A DNA stretch of 64,000 nucleotides from Glandiceps talaboti (GCF_964340395.1 NC_135570.1:15996322-16060321), one strand, 5' to 3'. Shown: positions 10,201 through 20,960, counted from the stretch's first letter. A program made the numbers and translations. The notes: a model not told the origin generated them from the letters alone.

Positions 10201-12541
10201 GCTATAGGGTGGGTGAGATATGGTTTGGATGTGATATGAGTTGGGTGAGCTATAGGGTGGGTGAGATATGGGTTGGGTGAGATATGGGTTGGATGAGATA
10301 TGGGTTGATGAGACATGGGTTGGATGAGGCATGGGTTGGGTGAGATATGGGTTGGGTGAGATATGGGTTGGGTGAGATATGGGTTGGATGAGATATGGGT
10401 TGGGTGAGATATGGGTTGGGTGAGATATGGGATGGGTGAGATATGGGTTGGATAAGATATGGGTTGGGTGGGATATGGGTTTGGTGAGATATGGGTTGGG
10501 TGAGATATGGGTTGGTGAGATATGGGTTGGGTGAGATATGGGTTGGGTGAGATATGGGTTGAGTGAAATATGGGTTGGGTGAGATATGGTTTGGATGTGA
10601 TATGAGTTGGGTGAGATATAGGGTGGGTGAGATATGGGTTGGGTGAGATATGGGTTGGATGAGATATGGGTTGGATGAGACATGGGTTGGATGAGACATG
10701 GGTTGGATGAGATATGGGTTGGGTGAGATATGGGTTGGGTGAGATATGGGATGGGTGAGATATGGGTTGGATGAGATATGGGTTGGGTGAGATATGGGTT
10801 GGGTGAGATATGGGTTGGGTGAGATATGGGTTGGATGAGATATGGGTTGGGTGAGATATGGGTTGGGTGAGATATGGGATGGGTGAGATATGGGTTGGAT
10901 GAGATATGGGTTGGATGAGACATGGGTTGGGTGAGATATGGGTTGGATGAGACATGGGTTGGATGAGATGGGTTGGGTGAGACATGGGTTGGATGAGATA
11001 TGGGTTGGATGAGATATGGGTTGGGTGAGATATGGGTCGGGTGAGATATGGGTCGGGTGAGATATGGGTTGGGTGAGATATGGGTTGGATGATATATGGG
11101 TCGGGTGAGATATGGGTTGGGTGAGATATGGGTTGGATGAGATATGGGTCGGGTGAGATATGGGTTGGGTGAGATATGGGTCGGGTGAGATATGGGTTGG
11201 GTGAGATATGGGTCGGGTGAGATATGGGTTGATGAGATATGGGTTGGGTGAGATATGGGTTGGACAAAACATTAGGATACATTATAATATACCTAGTGAT
11301 AATGCTGTGCCATGATTCGCTAGAATCAGTCACGTGATAGGAAAATAGAATGACTACTTCCCTTGGGGAATAGTCCCATCAATTTTTACATAGTCACGTG
11401 ACCACCGCGCGTTCACAGCAGGTCAAAATGGCAGCTTCTGACGATGTCGTCTGCCACCGCGAGTTCACAGCATGAGGTATATTATAAAACACATATTGCC
11501 TGGCCTATATTCGGGCTATAGCACCCGTTCATTACCCCCTCGTGACTGTGAGTTACCAGAATCACATGCTATTTCCCTCGGCCGTTGGCCTCGGGAAATA
11601 GCATGTGATTCTGGTAACTCACAGTCCCTCGGGTGTAATAAACGGGTGCTATAGCCCTCATGGCCAGGCAATATGTGTTCACTATAACTTATCCTAAAGT
11701 ATTTACATCCTTACCAATTCATCCAAGTGAACATAATGATAGATATTTAATGCACTTCAACAATATAGATTTGTATGTTTGTAAAATAATTAGACAATTT
11801 TTACAGGATTCAGGAAATATATCGTCTGCAGTGTGATGTGTTTACCTGCTTCTGGACTGTCTTGGTTTTTATCTGGATGTACCTCCCGTACTCTCACCCT
11901 GTATTCAGCATTTATCTGCTCTGTCTAGAAGTAGAACACAGAAAGAACAGTAATTATAATACAACAGATTTCTCAGCTAAGTTAAAAAGTGTAATGATTG
12001 GCCTTTCCCTTTTACACTTTGTTACTGTTGAGATTAAACAATGTCGATATTCCACTTAATATCAGAACATATTTTTCCCATTTGTCTGTACAAGACGAAC
12101 ACCGTCACCTGAAATCTGCCTCGAGATCTCCTTGCCGAGAGTACTAATTACTAAATACAACAAGTGGCATTTAGGGCATAATTACCGTATCGGCGTATTT
12201 ATTAAAAGTTGCGATTAGACTGCATAGAACATAGCATCATTGACCACCGCCACCCACATCCACGAATCCCCACCAGATAACCCTGTTCCGCTCCCGTCAC
12301 ACCGTGACAAAGTTACTGACGAGACCAACTTGAGCCTTGAGGGGATTCCCTCTGCAGCAAACTGGCACATAGTTCGTGATTTCAAACACTGGTTCATGGT
12401 GGCTGAAAACGATGTATCCGTCACACGCTATCATTGATAGCGAGTGAAAATAACATTACATACCGCTGACAACTCATCACAACCTAATATCTTGTAAAAG
12501 TCTTCTTCATCGGATGGCTTATAGTCGAACACACCTTCCAT
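7197..12541 (-). CDS. DNAJC12: DnaJ homolog subfamily C member 12-like co-chaperone, five exons
   Basis: A small cytosolic J-domain protein. The family stimulates Hsp70 ATPase activity, and the vertebrate member assists folding of aromatic amino acid hydroxylases. Exons (minus): 12464-12541, 11846-11924, 8895-9034, 7702-7864, 7197-7288. All introns are GT-AG, phases join cleanly, and the product is 183 aa (human is 198). The J domain spans about residues 13-80: DFYKILGCDELSA is helix I, HPDK with the essential HPD sits at 42-44, and ESRKLYDAW is helix IV. Next come the family-specific SMHWATKPRKEPMLE block, an acidic/Ser-rich linker, and the diagnostic C-terminus LRKFRNYEI. The start is the only ATG in the first exon and matches the family N-terminus. 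The gene looks complete and intact. The hydroxylase role is carried over from vertebrates. Confidence 0.95.
7702..7864 (-). CDS. DNAJC12: DNAJC12-like exon 4
   Basis: Acceptor TTTACAG, donor GTGAGA, ends in phase 1. Encodes SMHWATKPRKEPMLE followed by a low-complexity Ser/Thr/Gly/Asp linker. Confidence 0.92.
8083..8443 (-). mobile_element. About 360-bp dispersed repeat, copy 1
   Basis: Inside intron 3 of the DNAJC12-like gene. On the minus strand it runs from GGCCAAATAAAAAAGTTATT through CCCACCTAGTTTTTCAC and TGTAATGGCTGTACATCTGA to GTAATCGGAACCACGCA. Near-complete relatives lie at 16973-17368 and (3'-truncated) at 20109-20437, with a 3' fragment at 25980-26040. There is no coding capacity. 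Class (SINE-like or MITE) is undetermined. Confidence 0.8.
8895..9034 (-). CDS. DNAJC12: DNAJC12-like exon 3
   Basis: Acceptor TCTCTATAG, donor GTGAGT. Encodes RKFHLLQKARDTLVNEESRK and the following YDAWRHSGLSVPYEQW, which are helices III-IV and the family-specific extension. A GA-rich tract (GAGAGAGAGA on the plus strand) supplies the pyrimidine-rich acceptor. Confidence 0.94.
9303..11262. repeat. 16-bp G-rich minisatellite in DNAJC12-like intron 2
   Basis: About 120 copies of GATATGGGTTGGGTGA and close variants (GGTCGGG, GGATGAG, GGTGTGA, GGTTGGTGA). Because 3 x 16 is 48, all reading frames show a 16-residue periodicity, and the long Pro/His/Ser-rich frames on the minus strand are artefacts. 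The plus (template) strand is full of closely spaced GGG runs. Confidence 0.97.
11300..11487. other. GC-richer non-coding segment with repeated CACGTGA
   Basis: Contains TCACGTGA twice (near 11330 and 11395), an inverted GACTACTTCCC / GGGGAATAGTC pair and two imperfect copies of CACCGCGMGTTCACAGCA. Probably the remains of a transposon next to the foldback element; no gene. Confidence 0.4.
11488..11679. mobile_element. Near-perfect palindromic foldback element
   Basis: A 192-bp inverted repeat with a very short loop. The left arm starts AACACATATTGCCTGGCC, the right arm ends with its complement, and the inner parts TGTGAGTTACCAGAATCACA and complement pair base for base. The centre is near CTCGGCCGTTGGCCTCGG. 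It lies in intron 2 of the DNAJC12-like gene and can form a long hairpin in RNA or DNA. No clear target duplication was found. Confidence 0.85.
11846..11924 (-). CDS. DNAJC12: DNAJC12-like exon 2 (HPD motif)
   Basis: Acceptor TTCTAG, donor GTAAAC. Encodes TEQINAEYRVRVREVHPDKN and the start of the linker to helix III. Carries the catalytic HPD tripeptide. Ends in phase 1. Confidence 0.93.
12464..12541 (-). CDS. DNAJC12: DNAJC12-like exon 1 (start codon)
   Basis: Encodes residues 1-26, beginning MEGVFDYKPSDEEDFY. Ends in phase 0 at donor GTATGT. Confidence 0.93.
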
Positions 12542-12569
12542 CTTCGACGAAGACCTCAGCTACATACAG

Positions 12570-12680
12570 GGGAAACCGGAAATCCCAACGCACGTACGTA
12601 CGTACGAAACAGCGATGCTTGTACTACAAGCCAATCAAAGTGCGCGTTATATATTTACGAGGTCTTTACGTCATCAAAAT
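12570..12680 (-). promoter_or_regulatory. Putative DNAJC12-like promoter
   Basis: Directly upstream of the start codon. ACCGGAAAT (12575-12583) resembles an ETS site, CCAATCAAAG (12631-12640) is a good CCAAT box preceded by AG, and TTACGTCA (12666-12673) is a CRE-like site. A short ACGTACGTACGTACG tract lies between. There is no TATA box at the usual distance. This is motif reading only; no transcript data. Confidence 0.5.
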
Positions 12681-12949
12681 CTGAAACCGCAGTCACTGAG
12701 ACAGCTAGCTTACTTTATAGAGGAGGACCATTACATAATATATGTTATATTAAAATTAGAAGAAGTGGACTCTAATTTTTCAAACTATCGTTTCATTTAC
12801 CATATTTCATGTCCACTGTTTTCATCTGTTTTGTCTGTGTATTCTGACTGAATACATCGCATCACATTTATATATTTCATTTATTACTTATTTTAAATTT
12901 CTTTCTTTCAGTTTGTCTTTCTTTTAAATCTGTTTATTTATTTATTAAT
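12681..12949. other. AT-rich non-coding spacer
   Basis: No supported gene; grades into a TTTATTTA-rich flank of the tetranucleotide array. Confidence 0.5.
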
Positions 12950-13588
<639 letters not shown>

Positions 13589-15497
13589 GTCTATCTATTA
13601 GACCATTGGGAACTCAGGATCTCCATTAAAGCTTACAAGCATCATAGAGCCTCTGGGAAGCCACCCCCTGAAATGTTTAGTTATATTATCATACAAATAA
13701 CAATGATTGATATTCATGCCAAAAACTTAGTCTTTGTTCCAGATAAAACAACAGAAAAGATATAATAATAGTTATTGTCAAACCAAGAACTTGACAACTA
13801 ATTAATGAACTCAGTCTAATTACATGGATAGAATGTGGAAGAAAAATATGGAAAGAAATTTTTGAAAAAACGAGTATCATTTGTAAACATTAATGACATT
13901 TATCAATTTTGGAACTTTTTTGTTGTACTATATACCGTAGTCTAGATGCCATATAACAACAATGACCTTGTTCTTGAGTTGCCTTGGCTACGTTATTTAT
14001 TATTTGGCCGACCCTATTTTTTTTATGTTTCTCAGTACATTTTCATGGCAAGGGGTCTGTCAGACAATTTCAAAAAAAAAAAAAAAAAAAAAATCTTCAT
14101 GTTTTTTTGCTTCTCCTTTTCCTCCTCTATATCATATGTTCTTACCATTGGATTCCTGGTAACACGCCCTTTCCAAGCTTCTCTCAGTGACACAATTGGT
14201 ATGTCCTCAGCCCCCCCCCCCCCCATTTGAATAACTTTATCATGAAAGAAATGCTTTGTTAATGAACAAGTAGAGTGTCACCATCATGACTGGTAGATGA
14301 AATCAACACTTACTTATTCTTGCCACAGAGGGTGCTTTTATGCAAAATGATAAGGATGGGTGAAAATAAAAATATTTTTTTATTTTGAGCTGGATATTTG
14401 GGTTAGTTGGGTAATAAGAAACAGAAAATAATTTTCGGTTCACACTTTTTGAAACTTAATCCCTGTACTGTGTTTGAGATAATGTATTGCTGGCTATAGC
14501 GCACGTTCAATTTGCAAAGTCTGTTCTTTTTTCTCAATTTTTTTCCTCGCTAGGATGATTTTTAAGTGATCATTAACTAAGTTTTTCAATGGAAATGAAA
14601 TTTTGCAAAAAGGTGGTTCTTTCACACATCATGCAACACATTGTGGTCACCCAAGATTTCACTTACAGATTTGAAACTGTTGTCTTGAAAGCTTTAAAAG
14701 CTACATTGGTACACACAAAGATGTTCTGAGTCAAGCAGCCTTGTCTGTACATGCTGCGACCACCTGTGGAATGTTTTTACCAAGAACACCTAGTGATCTA
14801 CTTTGTGTGTTTGTTTTCTTACACTTTGGTATTTTGCTGATAAAAAGACAATATTTCAATAACCTTGTTGTTTTGCAATATTTGCTCTTGTAAAGTATAA
14901 ATTTAGAAAGAGATAACCAAAACTTGGCGATTATGATGTAAATTTATCTCATTTGCTAATAAAATAAAACCTCAAACTAGATTAGGTGAACTGAGACATT
15001 TACATGTACAAGACAACCCGCGCTCATTCACATGTCGATCGTCATTCATCAAACTTCACATTTTTACCGAAACATTACTTTGACATCAGAACAATAGATT
15101 TTTTCGGGGGACACGTAGTCAGTTCGGATGACCGATCAATTCAGATATTCGACATTTGGATAATTGATGTTTTACTGTAATTCAATTGACACTTTAAAAC
15201 AAACCTCAAGACTCATATTTTCATGCAAGTCTATGACTAATAATTTCATTTTGAAATGAGTTGTCTACTTTTTTTCATCAGTTGTTTATATTTGTATCAG
15301 TGTCTTTTTTTGGCATAAATTGGATCCGTTTGATTTTTTTGGTCCCCCTTTATAGTATATTAACACCTCTGAACAATTTTAATTGGTATTTTGATGATTT
15401 ATAAATTATTTTATTAAAAGATTACTGATTTTTTTTTTATTCTAGACATTCTAGTCATGTGTATAATCCTACAATAAACTGTTTACTGGTGATAAAT
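13589..15497. other. AT-rich non-coding DNA
   Basis: No supported exon. Contains a poly-A run near 14073-14092 and a C11 run near 14210-14223; frames spanning them are not convincing. Confidence 0.5.
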
Positions 15498-15645
15498 AAT
15501 TAGATGTCATCCCAATATTTTCTCTGTTCAACCAAGGAAAATACAAATCACCTAAGGGGGTCTTTGTAACTATGAGTTGATAGACAAGTAGTGACAATCC
15601 TACAGGTCATGACTATTTTTCCGGCTGGAGGAAGAAAAGTATTTA
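15498..15645. mobile_element. Small inverted-repeat element, copy 1
   Basis: About 140 bp beginning AATTAGATGTCATCCCAATA. Its two halves are imperfect inverted repeats (TCTGTTCAACCAAGGAAAA versus TTTTTCCGGCTGGAGGAAGA), with GTAACTATGAGTTGATAGAC in the centre. A second copy lies at 40957-41097 in an intron of the DUF885 gene. A MITE-like, non-coding family. Confidence 0.7.
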
Positions 15646-15998
15646 TATCTTGGTATAATACTGACAAACTTGTCAACTTAAATTTGTTTAAACTATCACC
15701 ATGGACTTCTTGTATATGAAATTAATAATTCATGGATATCAGTCTGATAAATTATGATATTATAAATACTTTTTGTATTTCATCTTACAAGCACCATTTC
15801 CTATGAATGCATTTTACATGTATTCAAATGTTCTTTTCAAATTTGTCTTTGACCCATTTTCTCATGCATTAAAAAAACAAACTTCTGAGACACCATCCGT
15901 CATCATAAACATTTTTAATTTAATATTTGAATTAACAGAACAGAATTAACATATTGAATAGTGAATACAATAGAAAGTTGCACATCACAGTGTAATAA

Positions 15999-16114
15999 TA
16001 CATATTTATATGTGTGGTTCTATATATGTAAGTGACACAGCACTGTATGTCACTAGTACATATTTATATGTGTGGTTCTATATATGTAAGTGACACAGCA
16101 CTGTATGGCACTAG
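15999..16114. repeat. 58-bp tandem duplication
   Basis: Two almost identical 58-bp copies starting TACATATTTATATGTGTGG and including AGTGACACAGCACTGTATG; one substitution (GTCACTAG versus GGCACTAG). Confidence 0.95.
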
Positions 16115-16428
16115 TAGCAATTTCAAGAACTAGTTTTAGATCGATTATGATTAAAATTTATCAGTGAAAAACAGTTGTTTCGCAGAGCTGGTTTAATACT
16201 TCAAACTCTTGGTCCATGACAAAAGAATGAATGATCCAATGTAATGATCTTTGCAGTTCTGTCGATAAAATAGTACTTAATATGCAAGAACCTGGGATTG
16301 ATTCATGGGCCTTTAAGGAGAATGTCAGATTAGAACTGAATAGGTGTTGAAAGCTGTCTAGCAGAATGATAGGAAAGTTGATCCTGAAGACAATTCATAC
16401 AGCTCCACTGATAAACTAGACTATTAAG
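16115..16428. other. Dispersed-repeat fragment, non-coding
   Basis: Contains the second copy of the repeat noted near 6265-6400. No gene. Confidence 0.4.
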
Positions 16429-16437
16429 TACATACAC

Positions 16438-16875
16438 TAGTCTACAATTCTAAACTGGTACAGTATTACGTCCTAAAAACTTCATTACTAATACCAGTCT
16501 AGTCAAGATGGTTACAATAGGTGTTAAATTGTGGTGCTCCCCTATAGTGAACGAAGTGCAAAGGGTGCATGTCAGTAGTAATCCATCACAAACTGACACG
16601 CTGTTGTCATCACTCATTAATATTCATTTGATACAGAAACATTTTTAACCTTTCTAGATTCTAGGACTGCATTGATATGCAAATGTTGAACCAGGACTCC
16701 ACCTCCAGTCTGTTCAAACTAAAATCATGTGGGGATGCAACAACGTCATCGTGTTTATATGAACGCGGTTGGGGGTAGCACAGAAATATGTGTTGGAACA
16801 ACCATCTTGACTAGAGTGGTATTAGTAATGAAGTTTGTAATATGTAATACTGTACAAGTTTAGAATTCTAGACTA
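16438..16875. mobile_element. MITE with long inverted ends and 9-bp target duplication
   Basis: A 438-bp element. The left end TAGTCTACAATTCTAAACT is mirrored on the right, and the arms stay similar for over 100 bp (ACTTCATTACTAATACCA, CTAGTCAAGATGGTT). The 9-mer TACATACAC flanks it exactly on both sides (16429-16437 and 16876-16884). No open frame. The 9-bp duplication and long arms suggest a Mutator-like non-autonomous element; the superfamily is an inference. Confidence 0.88.
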
Positions 16876-16972
16876 TACATACACTGTCAAAGTTGTAGTA
16901 TGGTGTTTTGTTATTGTTATAGAAATAGACTTCATAAATTTGTTTAAAACATCTAACTTTTTGAAGGTACTA

Positions 16973-17368
16973 AGGCCTAAGAAAAAAAACAAGTTTGGTT
17001 CTGGTTACCCAACCAAACCTAGTTTTTCACACCCGAGTCCTGAGTCCTAAATTATAAAATCATGAAAATTGTGAAGTCTCGGATGAAATAGTGGATACAG
17101 AAACTGATATCAATTTAATAAGACAATATAGAGCTGTTCTTCCAAACTGTAATGGCTGTACATCTGATAGGAAGAAACCAATAACACAGAGACCATATGG
17201 AAAACAACGGAAAACATAACTACCTGAACTAGACATTCACATATGAAATACATATTTCATATTATATACATATATTATATATAATAAAATAAAATACAAA
17301 AAAAAATACAAAATCTACCCCACCTATTCTGAAATTGAGCGTAATCGGAACCACACAATTTTTTTTGA
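16973..17368 (+). mobile_element. About 390-bp dispersed repeat, copy 2 (most complete)
   Basis: Same family as 8083-8443. Starts GGCCTAAGAAAAAAAAC, contains ACCTAGTTTTTCACACC, TAATGGCTGTACATCTGATA and ACCTGAACTAGACATTCACA, and ends GTAATCGGAACCACACAATT. An AT-rich stretch before the 3' end is expanded here. It ends about 70 bp before the 3' end of the THAP gene. Confidence 0.8.
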
Positions 17369-17439
17369 AGCATACCCTAGACGATCTAACAACGAGGGTC
17401 AATGTCCTCTTATAAAATGGAAAAATCACAAATAAAATA

Positions 17440-18306
17440 TCAAATGTTAAATGCTAGTCTCAATTCTGTCTTTGTAAGTTTATATTTCACATCAACCAGT
17501 TCATTCTCAAGTTCTTTTATTTTTGTCTCCATGTCTGTAATTATACTATTTTTCTTACGAATGATATTCAAAAGTTCTACGGGATTATTTGTCGGCAAAC
17601 TGTACGAATGATCGTCATCGACAACCTGCATTAATGTACTGGGGCCGGCAATGGCCTCGGCGTTCTGCGATGGTTTCAATCCTTTAGCCAAAATATCACG
17701 ATGGTTGATCACACGATTTACAGGTCTCGCTGAGCTTGTGCTGGCAAAGTTCTGCAATGACTCGACCCTTCGATGAATTGTCGTACTGCCACGAATATCA
17801 GTCACATTGCAAGGCCCAACTGAAATCGTATCGATAGCTATCGTTCCTTCGGTCACATCGCCCGTAGCAGTACTCGGACCGCGACCGGGGGCTATCGTTC
17901 CTTCGGTCACATCGCCCGTAGTAGCATGCGTACTTACATTTTCTACAAGTGATCTCTTTGCTTCATTCACATCATCACCAGACTCAGCCGTGCTAAAATT
18001 TTCAATGGATCTCTTTACTACACGACGTTTAGATTTACGAGTACCATTGTTTTTCGAGGAGAATTCAGTGGGAACATTAATCATGTACGTTTTCAACCCT
18101 CCTTCGAAATGAACACTACACACACGATGACCCGTCGTCGGCTGGAACTCACTACCATCGTCATCCACTCTTCCGATGTTTTTTAGCCATTTCTTTCGAA
18201 GTTCAGGCTCCTTCGGGAAAACATAATACTTCAGTTCCCGCTCTCTCTTGTTATTATTATAACAACCAGGCACACAACACGTATATCCACCTCTTTTCAC
18301 TGGCAT
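17440..18306 (-). CDS. THAP domain-containing protein, single exon
   Basis: A 288-aa predicted sequence-specific DNA-binding protein. The THAP zinc finger occupies residues 1-82. Zinc ligands are C10 or C11 with C15 and the C63-x2-H66 pair (CSVHF). The conserved FP at 30-31 and W40 are present, and VPTEF at 78-82 stands in for the usual AVPTIF. A basic stretch (KSKRRVVKR, about 92-100) may be a nuclear signal. The middle is Ser/Thr-rich and low complexity, with TGDVTEGTIA repeated twice near 128-156. The C-terminus (about 240-285) is a Leu/Ile heptad coiled coil, as in many THAP proteins. The start gives the canonical short lead before the first Cys. It is intronless and flanked by repeats, so it may be retroposed or derived from a P-element-type transposase, but the frame is intact. 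Target genes unknown. Confidence 0.9.
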   Translation of the reverse strand: MPVKRGGYTCCVPGCYNNNKRERELKYYVFPKEPELRKKWLKNIGRVDDDGSEFQPTTGHRVCSVHFEGGLKTYMINVPTEFSSKNNGTRKSKRRVVKRSIENFSTAESGDDVNEAKRSLVENVSTHATTGDVTEGTIAPGRGPSTATGDVTEGTIAIDTISVGPCNVTDIRGSTTIHRRVESLQNFASTSSARPVNRVINHRDILAKGLKPSQNAEAIAGPSTLMQVVDDDHSYSLPTNNPVELLNIIRKKNSIITDMETKIKELENELVDVKYKLTKTELRLAFNI

Positions 18307-18334
18307 CGTAATACGGATTGTAGCTACTGAATAT

Positions 18335-18375
18335 AGTAAACAATATGGCCGCTAACCACAATTCCCATGATGCAA
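18335..18375 (-). promoter_or_regulatory. THAP gene promoter with YY1-like and THAP11/ZNF143-like motifs
   Basis: Within 70 bp upstream of the start codon. CAATATGGCC (18341-18350) is, on the minus strand, the YY1-like GGCCATATTG. ACCACAATTCCCATGATGC (18355-18373) matches the ACTACAATTCCCA-type element bound in mammals by THAP11 (Ronin) and ZNF143 at 16 of 19 positions by my count. This supports the reading frame being a real, expressed gene. Confidence 0.6.
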
Positions 18376-19129
18376 CACTCCGAAGCCCGAATTATTTATA
18401 AGAAATAAGTCTTCTGTACGCTCTTTCATCTACATACCTATTGTATCACACTTACACCAGGTTTAACTATTTTAACACTTTTACAACCACTTTCTTATTT
18501 TAGAAATAGTGCATATTGCATGCAGTGATTGAAACCCCCCCCCCCCCTCCTCCCTGTAAAATGCTCCCTCCCTTTACCAAAAACCAATCAGATTGCAAGA
18601 ATTCAGCTTTACTCAAAACAAAAATAGGGATCTGGTAAGGCAGAGGTTGATTGTAAAATATTAAATACTAGTATACCAGGTTTATGATTGATTTGTATGC
18701 GTACAGGGTCAAATGTCCAAGCACAGGGGGCAGCGAGCATGTAACTGATTGATTGATCGATCGATCGGTTGATTTATTATTTGGTTGAATGATTGATCGA
18801 TTGAATGATCAATTTTGTGGTGAAATATAACTTATTTTGTGTGTGATATTGATCAATTCACTCATTGAGTTTTAAAACTATCTCTTTTTCTTTCCCTGAC
18901 TACTTTGCTCTCAGCTATATCTCAGACCACTAAAAGTCTGAGGCTCTTTTCTTTATTGATTAAATAAAGACGCCTTGTCCATTCTTCTCAACTTATCTAA
19001 ATTAAAACAGTCCTAATCTTATAATTGGCGAGAGATCACTTACATTAACAGTTTGCTTTATCACTCATCTGCTGGATCACACTGGACAAACATTCAATCA
19101 TGCATAAAACTAGTAAGAAAGAGTTCTCT
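18376..19129. other. Non-coding DNA
   Basis: No supported gene. Includes a C13 run near 18535-18547 and a GATTGATCGATCGATCGG tract near 18750. Confidence 0.5.
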
Positions 19130-19480
19130 TTTGGAGGGGTCTTTTGTATTGTTAGGGCATAGACCCTCCACGGTGGAGGGTCTATGGTTAGGGTGAGTGT
19201 GGGAGTGGGAGTTAGTTTGGGTGCAAAGCAAGTGGATTTTGGTTAGTTAGGGTGAGCCAAGGTTTTTTCTTTATACAATGTAGTTAAGATGAGGTGGGGG
19301 GTTGTTAGCTTAGGTGAGAAAGGGAGTTTTGGTTAATAGTTAGGGTGAGGGTGAGTGGGGAAGGGGTGGGTTTAGGTGAGCAAGCTAGAGGGGTATACCC
19401 CCCCCCCCCCCCACTTGCTCACCACAACTAACCAAAACCCACTCACTTTGGTTAGTTAGGGCAGATGAGAGGGGGTTTGC
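19130..19480. repeat. GGTTAGGGTGAG-rich degenerate repeat with hairpin
   Basis: Irregular repeats of GTTAGGGTGAG and GGTTTTGGTTAG. At 19158-19186 the 13-bp arms CATAGACCCTCCA and complement flank a 3-base loop, a near-perfect hairpin. A C15 run follows near 19399-19413. Not telomeric: the unit is not a regular TTAGGG. Confidence 0.7.
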
Positions 19481-20108
19481 TTAGTTTGAATTGCTGATTT
19501 CTATTTTCACACATTGGGGTATTGGTAATTTAGTATACTTTACAAATTAATTAATTATTGAATTCGATAAATAGAAAATAAAATAGGATGCATTAATTAT
19601 TATACTAACACCTAAATAATACAAACATTGCTAGTTTATATTAAAATTTCCATTTATTCATTTCAAAATCATCTCCAAAATATATTATTTGACAGCAAAG
19701 TGTAATCATGTGACACAAACATAGCATGAAGGAAGAACTTTATTATTAACACATGTACAAAGTTTAAGAGACTGAAAGAAGAGAATCAAGTGTACATATC
19801 ATATTACATGTTTGAATCACATCTATATCATACAAACTTATATGCAGAGGTATTTCATAACTTTATACATAAAAATATATTTTGTGTACATCATTATATT
19901 ATTAAATTTATTAAATCATACCAGTTATAGGTAGATAATGTATGTTAACATATTTAATATATCATTTCTATCATTGCATATAATACTCATAAAATACAGT
20001 ATAGATAAAAGTATAAATATCATTGCATATAATTGGCTGATGTACATTGATGATGTATACAGTCATTGAAGCCATTGGCTAAAAGTTTCTCAATGTCATC
20101 CTTAATCA
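19481..20108. other. Very AT-rich non-coding DNA
   Basis: No supported gene or repeat family apart from scattered local similarity (ATCATTGCATATAAT twice). Confidence 0.5.
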
Positions 20109-20437
20109 GGCCAAATAAAAAAAGTTGTTTGGTTCAGGTTACCCGACTCCACCTAGTTTTTCACACCGACCCCAAACTATTTTTTTTTTCGAGAGAAAAG
20201 ATACAAAAATCACAAAAATTGTGAAGTCTTGCAAGAAATAGTGGATGCAGAAACAGACATCAATTGAAAAAGACAATATAAAACTGTCACCCAATCTGTA
20301 ATGGCTATACATCTGATGAGCAGAAACCAATAACACACAGACCATATAGAAATCAACAGAAAACATAACTACCTGAACTAGACACTCACATATGAAAAAA
20401 GAATAAATTAAAATAATTAAAAAATAAAATAGCGTCA
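20109..20437 (+). mobile_element. Dispersed repeat, copy 3 (3' truncated)
   Basis: Begins GGCCAAATAAAAAAAGTTG and follows copies 1 and 2 through CTCCACCTAGTTTTTCACAC and AACTACCTGAACTAGACACT, but lacks the GTAATCGGAACCACA end. Confidence 0.8.
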
Positions 20438-20519
20438 ATGGCGTTGTAGCACAAGTGTACAGTTTTTAAAAAATGTTTACCCACATGCTGATCCACGTTT
20501 AGGTAAAGGTGTTCATTTG

Positions 20520-20960
20520 CTGAATAATAATCCAGTTGCCCATCCAACCCTGTTGTTATCTTTGCAATATACACGATCATTTGGCTGTTGCTATGGGTGT
20601 GGTCTTGTTGCTAGACACATTTACATACATTTTTTGAATGTTTATTCATTTGTCTATTAAACCCCGTTGTTATCTTTGCAATATACATGATCACTTAGCT
20701 GTTGCTATGGGCATGGTCTTGTTGCTAGGCACATTTACATACATTTCTTGATTTTTTATTCAATTGTCTATTAATCCCTGTTATCTTTGCAATATACGTG
20801 ATAATTTCGCTGTTGCCATGGGCATGGTCTTGTTGCTAGGCATATTTGCTTACACTTTTTGAATGTTTACTCACCTATCAGATGTTGTTATTTAATCAAA
20901 ATATACTGCCATTTGGTTGTTGCTAAGGGTGTGGTCATGGTTGCTAGGGCCAAGTGTAAA
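20520..20960. repeat. About 112-bp tandem repeat, three to four diverged copies
   Basis: Each copy has TGTTATCTTTGCAATATAC, then GCTGTTGCTATGGGCATGG, then TCTTGTTGCTAGGCACATTT. The fourth copy is diverged. This repeat and the CAAATTTGCATATCAC motifs up to 21239 form the site into which the LINE inserted. Confidence 0.88.

Noticed and set aside
9294-11333. 679-codon Pro/His/Ser-rich frame resembling a structural protein
   Set aside because: Translation of the 16-bp minisatellite; overlapping frames give the same peptide, and it lies in an intron of the DNAJC12-like gene.
12240-12437. Plus-strand 65-codon frame with some coding-like composition
   Set aside because: No recognisable domain, an overlapping minus-strand frame of equal length, and a position inside intron 1 of the DNAJC12-like gene. 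Possibly old transposon debris.
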